Assembly: GCA_021413535.1 (NCBI GenBank)
Contig: JAIOQF010000189.1
Location: 1 to 13,586, forward strand
Direction: 5' to 3'
DNA from: Verrucomicrobiota bacterium
GTDB lineage: Bacteria > Verrucomicrobiota > Verrucomicrobiia > Verrucomicrobiales > Verrucomicrobiaceae
DNA: 13,586 nucleotides
Made by a program: the position numbers and the translations under genes. The notes under the pieces are model-generated. The model saw only the letters and a program-made list of their open reading frames with translations. It did no database searches and was not told where the DNA came from. This document shows, piece by piece, positions 1 to 6,269 of this stretch. The stretch's first letter is position 1. Each line of letters starts with the position of its first letter.

Positions 1-2
1 TT

Positions 3-1568
3 GGTGATTACATCGCTGCCAATCCGAAGGGCCTTTATATCGTGGATGTCCAGTATCGGCTGGCGTTCATCATCTACCAGCAGGTGATGACCAACAAGGG
101 CGGGGATATGTCCCAAGCCCGCGCGATGCTGGAGAAGCTCACGGAAGAATATCCTAACGACGACAACATCGGCCAGGTCTGGTCGCTGCTGGGAGACCTT
201 TACGGGGGACTACAGAGCACGGCGACGGAGAATTATACCATCAAGGCGATGATGGCTTACATGTTGGCAGTGGACAAGGCCAAGACGCCGGACGTGAGGG
301 AATATGCCATTGATGCGGCGACTGGCATCCTGACGACGGAGGGCAGGTGGCAGCAACTGGCCGATATGTGGCAGACCTATTACTCAACTGAAAAGGATGG
401 TCCCAACGCACTCAAGGCGATCTTTCAAATCGCCACGGCTTACCGCCGCTTGGGCAAAATCGAGGATGCGCAGAAGCTCATGGCTGATCACATTGCGCCC
501 AATCTTGGCAATCCGAAGAACGAGCAAGTTGAGATGCTCATCCAGCAGCTGGTCGGCATGATCGTGCCCAAGAAGCGTCCTAAATCCTCCAGCGCAGCAG
601 CAAAACCTGCGGAGGCACCAAAACCCGCAGAGCCACCACCTGCTTCCGAAAAGGAAGCAACTGAAAAAGCGCCAGCTTCAGAGAAACCCGCGGAGCCTGC
701 ATCGGCAGATACCAAGGTTGCATCTGAGGAAGCCAAGACAGAGACGGCTCCGCCACCCGCACCTGCTCCCGTCGCTCCCGTTCTTACCTTTGAAGAGCTC
801 GAAGCGCGGCTTAAGACGCTTCTCACCGGCCCCGGTGGATCAGAAAGCATCACAAACGGCACTGCCCAGGCCCGCGTGCTTTATGCCCGCGCTCTGCTGG
901 CCCGCATGATGCGCGATCTGCCTAAATACGAGAGCCTGCTTGCCGTGATTCCCGATGCCGCGAAACCGGAAGAACTCAGCCCGCTGCTGCTGGCCACGGT
1001 CGGCGACATGCTCTTTGCTAAAGGCGACCTTGAAAAAGCATCTGAATACTACTCTCGTCTCAGGGAGGCGTTTTCCAAAAGTGATTTTGGTGACAAGGCA
1101 CCGGTGGGGTTGGGCAGGATTGAGTTTGCTAGGAAGAATTACAAGGGTGCACTGGACTTGTTCAATGAGGCCATCGATAAGTTTCAAGGAAGCTCCAGCC
1201 TGCTGGAAGCGACACTAGGCAAAGCTGAGTCCCTGCTGGAATTGGGCAAGCTCGATGAAGCCGAGAAGCTCTACAAGACCATCGCCGCGACTCGTGAGTG
1301 GAAGGGCGAGCCTACGGCCAACGCGTTGTATCATCTTGGGCTCATTGAAGAAAGACGCAAGGCATGGGGCAAGGCCATCGCCTACTACCAGCGGGTGATT
1401 CTCGCGCATCAAAAATACAAAAACTGGCTGGCCAAATCTCATCTGCACTGTGCGCAAAGCCAGATCAGCGACAGCAAAATGCTGCGTCAGATGCTGGCCC
1501 GTCCCGATCTTCAGGAGCAGCCCGAGTTCAAAGAGGCGCAGGCGCTTCTGACCAAGATCGGCAACTAA
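3..1568 (+). CDS. TPR-repeat protein, 5' end outside window
   Basis: The frame is open from the left edge of the window (reading GDYIAANPKGLYIVDVQYRL), so the true start lies upstream; the GTG at 42 is probably internal. Seen: two helical repeat blocks resembling tetratricopeptide repeats (for example YSRLREAFSKSDFGDKAPVG and the following GRIEFARKNYKGALDLF-type helices), separated by a Pro/Ala/Lys/Glu-rich low-complexity linker at about 570-785. The protein ends LLTKIGN. TPR proteins act as protein-protein scaffolds, and those found beside ExbB/ExbD genes are thought to sit in the periplasm with the motor. The next gene begins 12 nt after the stop, so this is probably an operon. No enzymatic motif is visible. 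Partner and exact role are unknown; the TPR assignment is good, the link to the motor is inferred from context. Confidence 0.8.
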   Translation, partial: GDYIAANPKGLYIVDVQYRLAFIIYQQVMTNKGGDMSQARAMLEKLTEEYPNDDNIGQVWSLLGDLYGGLQSTATENYTIKAMMAYMLAVDKAKTPDVREYAIDAATGILTTEGRWQQLADMWQTYYSTEKDGPNALKAIFQIATAYRRLGKIEDAQKLMADHIAPNLGNPKNEQVEMLIQQLVGMIVPKKRPKSSSAAAKPAEAPKPAEPPPASEKEATEKAPASEKPAEPASADTKVASEEAKTETAPPPAPAPVAPVLTFEELEARLKTLLTGPGGSESITNGTAQARVLYARALLARMMRDLPKYESLLAVIPDAAKPEELSPLLLATVGDMLFAKGDLEKASEYYSRLREAFSKSDFGDKAPVGLGRIEFARKNYKGALDLFNEAIDKFQGSSSLLEATLGKAESLLELGKLDEAEKLYKTIAATREWKGEPTANALYHLGLIEERRKAWGKAIAYYQRVILAHQKYKNWLAKSHLHCAQSQISDSKMLRQMLARPDLQEQPEFKEAQALLTKIGN

Positions 1569-1580
1569 CCCTACTCGATC

Positions 1581-2486
1581 ATGTTTCGCCGCCTTACATT
1601 CCTTTTCGCTTTCCTTGTCGTGGTCACGGCCGCGCCGGTTCGCGCGCAAAACATCGTGCTCAAGGACGGCACTCGCGTCGCCGCCGCTGATCTGAACCTG
1701 GCCGATGGAAAGATCACCCGCAACATCACCTTGAGCAATGGCGTCAAAGCCCAGGCCAGCGTGGAGCTGTCGGATATCTTGCTGATGGAATGGTCGAACC
1801 CGAAAGAGCTGGTCAACGCGCGCAACTTGATGGCTGCGGGCAAGGCCAAGGAAGCCGTGGCGGTGCTCCAGCAGGGGAAGGATTACTTCCGTCAATTTAA
1901 GAGCACCAAGGGTAACCCCTATAATGAACTGGTCTTTGCCCAGATCGAGGCTCTGGATCAGTCGGGCGATTTTGACGCCATCTACAAAGTCATGCCCGAG
2001 GTTAATGGGATCAACTGGGGCGATGATAAGAAGATCGCGCTGCGCATCATCAAGCTCAACTTGGAACGACGGACGACTCCGGATCAGGAGAAGTTCCTGA
2101 CTGAGGCCGAGTCCCTGCGCGAAGAGACGGATGACACCAGCGCGCGCGCGAAGCTCTCCATGACCATCGGTGATATTTACTTCAAGAAAGAGCGCTGGAC
2201 TGAAGCCTTTGATTCCTATCTCCGGGTGCCTGTTTTTTATGGCAGCCAGACCGCCATTGTGCCGCAGGCGGAGCTGGGCGCCGCCCGCTGCCTGGTGAAA
2301 ATGGAGCGCTACAAGGACGCAGCGGCCATGTTTGAACGCATCAGCCAGAGCTATCCCGGCTCGGATGTGGGCGACACTGCAAAAAAAGAATTTCTCGCGA
2401 ACACCGGTCGTGATAATAAACCTGACAAACCACCGCAGAGCGGCAATGATTCCCCCAAGAAACCCGATGAGAAAGCCAAATCCTGA
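1581..2486 (+). CDS. Exported TPR-like protein of the ExbBD cluster
   Basis: A 301-aa protein. Seen: a clear Sec signal peptide (MFRR, then a hydrophobic core FLFAFLVVVTAA, then PVRA before Gln23), so the mature protein is periplasmic. A short segment IVLKDGTRVAAADLNLADG follows, then helical repeats of TPR type in the C-terminal half (around GDIYFKKERWTEAFDSYLRV and AARCLVKMERYKDAAAMFE). The C-terminus is a charged Lys/Pro tail. It starts 12 nt after the previous TPR gene and ends 4 nt before the exbB-type gene, which strongly suggests one transcript. The likely role is a periplasmic scaffold for the ExbB/ExbD motor or its client proteins, inferred from position only. No SD sequence precedes the ATG. 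The exact family was not recognised. Confidence 0.75.
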   Translation: MFRRLTFLFAFLVVVTAAPVRAQNIVLKDGTRVAAADLNLADGKITRNITLSNGVKAQASVELSDILLMEWSNPKELVNARNLMAAGKAKEAVAVLQQGKDYFRQFKSTKGNPYNELVFAQIEALDQSGDFDAIYKVMPEVNGINWGDDKKIALRIIKLNLERRTTPDQEKFLTEAESLREETDDTSARAKLSMTIGDIYFKKERWTEAFDSYLRVPVFYGSQTAIVPQAELGAARCLVKMERYKDAAAMFERISQSYPGSDVGDTAKKEFLANTGRDNKPDKPPQSGNDSPKKPDEKAKS

Positions 2487-2490
2487 TACC

Positions 2491-3283
2491 ATGCACACCT
2501 CCCACATCCACTCCTTCAGCACTGGAATGAAAGCCCGCCTCGGACGGCTTCTGATCTGTGGCACTCTTGTCATGGGTGCCATGCAAATGACAGCGCCCAT
2601 GCTCAGAGCGCAAACCCCCGAAGGCGAAGCGCCTGCAGCAGCCGCCGCGCCGCTCAGCTTGTGGGATGAAATTAAACATGGCGGCTGGGTGATGATCCCC
2701 ATCGGCGTGTGTTCAGTCGCCCTCATCTGGCTGACCGTGGATTCATGGTTGCGCTGCTCTAAAAAACGTCTGGCGCCTGATGCTCATGTGGCCGGAGCCC
2801 GCGACTTGTTCCGTCTCGGCGATTACGTCGGCGCCTACCAGTTCTGCAAGAACAACCCCTCGCCCTTCTGCGATGTCAGCCGGATCACATTGAGCTTCGT
2901 CGGCGACGGCCAGCAGGCCACGGAAGAAGCCATGGCCAGTGAACTCCACCGTGTCAGTTCCCAGATTCAGACCCGCATCAACTACCTTTCCGTGCTCGGT
3001 GTTTGCACCCCGATGATCGCTTTCCGCCGCCATCGGGGAGGTGCTGGTCGCCACCGCGTCCGGTCTCTTCATTGCCATTCCGGCGTTCTTCTTCTTCTAC
3101 ATGCTGCGCAACCGGCTGCTGACCACGATGCACTATCTGACGGATGCCACGGTCAGCCTCTTCCGCAAGATGCCCTACGAACACCTGAAAGACTGCCACG
3201 TGGGAGAGGAAGAATTCTTCGCCGCCATCCCCAACTGGGTCGGTGAGGAAGTCGCCCCAGCGGCCGCTGCCACCGGGCATTGA
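2491..3283 (+). pseudogene. exbB: ExbB/TolQ/MotA-type proton channel, frame broken
   Basis: Known of the family: ExbB/TolQ forms the membrane channel that, with ExbD/TolR, converts proton motive force into motion of a TonB-like partner. Seen: codons 1-176 from ATG 2491 give a signal peptide (to about LRAQ, residue 41), a first transmembrane helix (GGWVMIPIGVCSVALIWL, about residues 64-81), a cytoplasmic domain, and YLSVLGVCTPMI ending at 3018. Homology resumes one frame over from 3020 (LSAAIGEVLVATASGLFIAI, the third helix) and runs to a stop at 3283. The GLxGTVxGM..AF segment expected between them, about 26 residues forming the second helix, is missing. The frame change requires a loss of 3n+2 nt, about 80. 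Without reading the shift, the first frame ends at 3246 with an Arg/His-rich unrelated tail. It is either a true deletion or an assembly error; programmed frameshifting would not restore the missing helix. Confidence 0.85.
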
Positions 3284-3339
3284 GCACTTAACAGCATTTC
3301 GAGTCAGAAGATCACAACCCTTAATCCACCCACTGAACC

Positions 3340-3780
3340 ATGGCAGGCGGCGGCGGCAATTCCGAGAGCGGCGAACCCGAGTTCCAGATCGCTCCGATGA
3401 TCGACGTGTTGCTGGTGCTGCTCATCTTTTTCATGAGCATCACCTCGGCGGAAGTGCTGCGCATTGACAAGGACATCAAACTTCCGCTGGCCCCCGATGC
3501 AGAAAAAAAGAAGAAACAGGGGCTCAGTGAAGGTGCACTCAATGTCAAATGGGTGCCCACTGAGAAAAAGGCCAAGTTCAACTTTGAAGGCACTGATTAC
3601 CCCGCCATCGAAGATCTGGTGGCCATCATTCAGCGCCATAAGGAAGCGGACAAGTCAGGCCGCTATCGGGTCATCATTCGCGGAGATCGAAATCTGCCCG
3701 CCGTCGAAGTGCAAAAAGCCATGAGCGTGCTCGGCCAGGCCGGACTGGAAAACATCGCCTTCTCCGCGCTCAACCAATAA
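3340..3780 (+). CDS. exbD: ExbD/TolR-family biopolymer transport protein (first copy)
   Basis: A 146-aa protein of normal family length. Seen: a short cytoplasmic N-terminus (MAGGGGNSESGEPEF), then QIAPMIDVLLVLLIFFMS, the family signature in which Asp22 matches the proton-translocating Asp25 of E. coli ExbD. One transmembrane helix (about 20-36) is followed by a periplasmic domain ending AMSVLGQAGLENIAFSALNQ. The loop after the helix is lysine-rich (DAEKKKKQG). It lies 56 nt downstream of the exbB-type gene and 6 nt upstream of a second exbD. Its role is the proton-conducting, periplasm-reaching partner of ExbB. The start is chosen because the conserved signature begins within 16 residues of it; there is no SD. 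Confidence 0.93.
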   Translation: MAGGGGNSESGEPEFQIAPMIDVLLVLLIFFMSITSAEVLRIDKDIKLPLAPDAEKKKKQGLSEGALNVKWVPTEKKAKFNFEGTDYPAIEDLVAIIQRHKEADKSGRYRVIIRGDRNLPAVEVQKAMSVLGQAGLENIAFSALNQ

Positions 3781-3786
3781 ATCACC

Positions 3787-4242
3787 ATGAAACAAATCAA
3801 GGAAGATGATAATCCCAACATGGGTTTCCAGATCGCGCCGATGATCGACGTGGTCTTCGTTATCATGCTTTTCTTCATGGTCATGGCTGGAGCTGTGAAG
3901 GTCGAGCATGAACTCAAGACCGCCTTGCCTGGATCTACGCCTAAGGAGGCCAGTGATATTGATATTTCCGGGCTCGATGAAGTTACCATCGTGATTACCG
4001 AGGACGGCATGGTGACCATGAACGACGAGGAGTTTGATTCGCCGACGGACAAGAAGTTGCCGCGACTCACCGGCGATTTGATCAAGCTGCAAAAAGATGC
4101 AGAGAACCGCGGCGGGAAAGTGCTGGTCACCCTGCAAACGGAGGAACAGGCGAAGTATGAGCGCGTGATCGATGTCCTCAATGCCCTGGGCAAGGCAAAA
4201 CTGCAGAATGTAACCTTCACTGTGGGTAATGATGAGTCGTAA
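3787..4242 (+). CDS. exbD: ExbD/TolR-family biopolymer transport protein (second copy)
   Basis: A 151-aa protein. Seen: MKQIKEDDNPNMGF, then QIAPMIDVVFVIMLFFMVMA, again with the conserved membrane aspartate (Asp21), one transmembrane helix, and a periplasmic domain ending in RVIDVLNALGKAKLQNVTFT. Unlike the first copy, its periplasmic part is acidic (SDIDISGLDE, MNDEEFDSPTD), so the two are not simply redundant and may form a heterodimer. It begins 6 nt after the first exbD, so the two are almost certainly cotranscribed. ExbD functions as a dimer within an ExbB pentamer in characterised systems. Pairs of different ExbD genes behind one ExbB recur in Planctomycetes and Verrucomicrobia (recollection, not checked). 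Confidence 0.93.
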   Translation: MKQIKEDDNPNMGFQIAPMIDVVFVIMLFFMVMAGAVKVEHELKTALPGSTPKEASDIDISGLDEVTIVITEDGMVTMNDEEFDSPTDKKLPRLTGDLIKLQKDAENRGGKVLVTLQTEEQAKYERVIDVLNALGKAKLQNVTFTVGNDES

Positions 4243-4251
4243 ACCGCTGCG

Positions 4252-4343
4252 AAAATAAATATATTTAAATTTCCAAGAAATGCGGGGGTGGCCCGTGATG
4301 CCCTTGAGCCAACCTCATTCTAAACACCAACCACTTAAATCTC
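4252..4343 (+). promoter_or_regulatory. AT-rich segment and conserved leader before first toroid gene
   Basis: An AT-rich island (4252-4273) containing the 12-bp palindrome TAAATATATTTA (4256-4267) stands out in GC-rich surroundings. It is followed by a leader that starts TTCCAAGAAA at 4271, 73 nt before the ATG. A related leader starting with the same decamer lies 72 nt before the second paralogue's ATG, and a second match (CCGTGATGCCC against GCGTGAAGCCC) sits about 50 nt before each start. This suggests a promoter and transcription start near the decamer, but no clear -35 box was found, so it remains a candidate. Confidence 0.35.
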
Positions 4344-6086
4344 ATGAATGCCGATCCGAACCAGCCACGCCCAGCCGGCACCGCATCGACCCCCGTTGTC
4401 ATTCAGTCTCTGACGCCGACCAGCATCACTGGGGCTGTGGCTCCGCCAGTGGCACGGGTTGCTTCGGGAGCGATTCCAGTGGCGTCAGCCGCAGTGCCTG
4501 TGTATGCCGCACCCCATGTGGAAATGGGCGTGCTGGAAGGAGCCCCACCGGTGGTCATCGGCCAGCCGCCGAAGACAAACGCATTTCTCGCCTACTGGCG
4601 CAAAGTGGGCGGAGGATCGCTCATGATCAGTCTGCTGATCCATGTTGGGTTGATTGCGTTGTTCGTCACGATTGTCATGAGCATACCTCCTCAAGAAGTT
4701 AAGTTGGACTTCTTGCCGGGTGGTGGGAGCAAGGCGGGAGCGGAGGCGAGTTCGCAGCTGGCACATCAGGTGCAGCAGAAAAAGCGCACGACAATGCAGA
4801 AGTCGACGCCGATGAGAAAGGTGGTGAGCGCGAGTTCAACTTCGCAGATTGTGCTGCCCGACGTGCCAATTGATGCGGTGGATGTGCCTGACATGGCGAT
4901 CCCGACGGGCGGGATGAGCGGGAGTGGTGGCATGGGGACGGCCGGTGCCGGCGGAGGATTCGGCACCGGGCGGGGAATCGGTGGCCAGAAAGGGTTCACC
5001 AGTCTGCCTCCTTCCATGAAAAGCCGCTGCAGTCCCGTCGAGCGACTTCGGAAACTGAAAGAAAACGGCGGCAGCCCCGAGTGCGAGAAAGCAGTGAGCA
5101 GCGCGCTGGAATATCTCAAGTCCAAGCAGAACCCCGATGGCTCCTGGGGCAAGGCCTTTCAACCCGCAATGACGGGCTTCGCGCTCTTGTGTTACTTTGG
5201 CCGCTGTGAGACGCCGGACTCGCCGTTCTACGGCGACAACATCATGAAGGGCATCCTGTATCTGGTTGAAGTCTCGAAGTCCAATCCCACTGGGTTGATG
5301 ACATCAAAAGCGAATCCCCACTACGCTTACGAGCACGGCATCGCCACCTACGCTCTGGGTGAGATGTACAGCTTGTCCAGACTGGGCACCAAATCGTTGC
5401 CGGGTGTGAAGGAAGCCTTTGAGAAAGGTGTGAAGCTGATCATTGAGGGCCAGGCTCCCGGCGGAGGCTGGGGCTACACCTACAACAAGGCAGGCAATGA
5501 CATCTCGGTGACAGGCTGGCAGTATCAGGCATTGAAAGCTGCTAAGCTCTCCGGTTTGAAGATCGACGGTCTTCATGGTGCCATTGAAAAAGTCGTAAAA
5601 AATCTTGAGGGATTGCAGACCAAGGACGGTGGATTCGGCAATACCGGCAGTGGAGCCTACAATCAGTGGCAGCTCTCCGGCGTGGGCATTCTGGGGCTGC
5701 AAACCTTCGCCACGAATGACTCGGCGCTGATCAAGAAGGGACTCAAATTTTCCTACGACTTTCTAACAAAGGACCCGCCCACCTGGAAAATCGGAAGCGG
5801 AGGCAGTCATGCCGGGCACTCCCCCAGCCTCTACGGCTGGTATTATTATGCCCAATGCTTCTTCCAGAACGGGGGTGTGGAGATGAAATTTTGGAATGAA
5901 ACCGCGCTGCCGGAGATATTGAAGAACCAGAACAAGGACGGCAGTTGGACAGCGGGCGGCGTAGTCGCTTCTGGTGGTGATAATATTATGGCCACCGCCC
6001 TCTGCACCCTGATGCTGGAAGTTTACTACCGCTATCTCAAGGTGGGTGATCGCGCGGAAGTCTCCGTCTTTGATCGCGGTCGTTGA
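4344..6086 (+). CDS. TonB-like anchored prenyltransferase/squalene-cyclase-repeat protein, copy 1
   Basis: A 580-aa protein. Seen, in order: a Pro/Ala/Val-rich cytoplasmic N-terminus (1-85); a positively charged YWRK just before one transmembrane helix (about 91-113) holding Ser96-x-x-x-His100, the spacing of the essential Ser16/His20 pair of E. coli TonB; a linker (114-225) with a Gly-rich part (189-214); and a C-terminal helical domain (about 226-563). That domain has four QxxxG-aromatic motifs at Q262-W268, Q370-W376, Q425-F431 and Q529-W535, typical of the alpha/alpha toroid of squalene/hopene cyclases and prenyltransferases. The DxDD catalytic acid of the cyclases is absent (the similar position reads GNDISVTGW, 384-392), so cyclase activity is unlikely. 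Inference: a client driven by the upstream ExbB/ExbD, acting in the periplasm on an unknown ligand. It lies 101 nt after exbD and ends before a strong terminator. Confidence 0.85.
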   Translation: MNADPNQPRPAGTASTPVVIQSLTPTSITGAVAPPVARVASGAIPVASAAVPVYAAPHVEMGVLEGAPPVVIGQPPKTNAFLAYWRKVGGGSLMISLLIHVGLIALFVTIVMSIPPQEVKLDFLPGGGSKAGAEASSQLAHQVQQKKRTTMQKSTPMRKVVSASSTSQIVLPDVPIDAVDVPDMAIPTGGMSGSGGMGTAGAGGGFGTGRGIGGQKGFTSLPPSMKSRCSPVERLRKLKENGGSPECEKAVSSALEYLKSKQNPDGSWGKAFQPAMTGFALLCYFGRCETPDSPFYGDNIMKGILYLVEVSKSNPTGLMTSKANPHYAYEHGIATYALGEMYSLSRLGTKSLPGVKEAFEKGVKLIIEGQAPGGGWGYTYNKAGNDISVTGWQYQALKAAKLSGLKIDGLHGAIEKVVKNLEGLQTKDGGFGNTGSGAYNQWQLSGVGILGLQTFATNDSALIKKGLKFSYDFLTKDPPTWKIGSGGSHAGHSPSLYGWYYYAQCFFQNGGVEMKFWNETALPEILKNQNKDGSWTAGGVVASGGDNIMATALCTLMLEVYYRYLKVGDRAEVSVFDRGR

Positions 6087-6117
6087 GTGTTTTATTGACC
6101 ATTGTGTAATTGCTTCG

Positions 6118-6150
6118 CGGGCCGGAACGAAAGTTCCGGCCCGTTTGTTT
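6118..6150 (+). terminator. Rho-independent terminator after toroid gene 1
   Basis: A perfect 11-bp GC-rich stem (CGGGCCGGAAC, 6118-6128, with its complement at 6133-6143) closed by a GAAA tetraloop is followed by TTTGTTT. It lies 32 nt after the stop at 6086. It should end transcripts from the ExbBD cluster, so the second paralogue probably needs its own promoter or read-through. Confidence 0.88.
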
Positions 6151-6181
6151 GGAGTGCGGCGGCACGACGGTGCCCTCCAAA
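6148..6181. repeat. REP-like palindromic element
   Basis: 34 nt bounded by a 7-bp inverted pair, TTTGGAG (6148-6154) and CTCCAAA (6175-6181), with an inner stem GGCAC-GACG-GTGCC (6161-6174). It overlaps the T-tract of the terminator. The form resembles short dispersed palindromes I recall as common in Verrucomicrobia intergenic DNA; only one copy is in this window, so repeat status is an inference. Confidence 0.4.
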
Positions 6182-6197
6182 CTTTATCTGCTGAATT

Positions 6198-6269
6198 TTC
6201 CAAGAAAGACAGTGGCCGCGCGTGAAGCCCATCAGCCCAGCACGTCTCGATCACGAACCTCATAAACTC
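6198..6269 (+). promoter_or_regulatory. Leader of second toroid gene, paralogous to the one at 4271
   Basis: It starts with TTCCAAGAAA (6198-6207), followed by GCGTGAAGCCC (6220-6230), and ends CTCATGAATGCCGATCC across the start codon. The same landmarks occur at nearly the same distances before the first paralogue (73 against 72 nt). So the duplication included the 5' leader, and the shared elements may carry the transcription start or a translation signal. No SD is present. Confidence 0.4.

Noticed and set aside
1215..2726. 503-codon open frame on the minus strand
   Set aside because: It is antisense to two well-supported + genes with signal peptide, TPR and ExbB features; its translation is His/Arg/Gly-rich with no recognisable domain.
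3016..3024. Programmed ribosomal frameshift as explanation for the split exbB
   Set aside because: A frameshift would join the frames but cannot supply the missing conserved helix of about 26 residues, and no typical slippery site is present.
3010..3847. CCGATGATCG present at the exbB junction (3010), in exbD 1 (3394) and exbD 2 (3838)
   Set aside because: All three encode Pro-Met-Ile, which is expected in both families; the shared decamer need not reflect recombination, and I do not use it as evidence for how the deletion arose.
6222..6269. ATG at 6222 as start of the second toroid protein
   Set aside because: The added 16 residues lie in the leader that is conserved as non-coding before copy 1; the paralogue alignment begins at MNADPN (6270).
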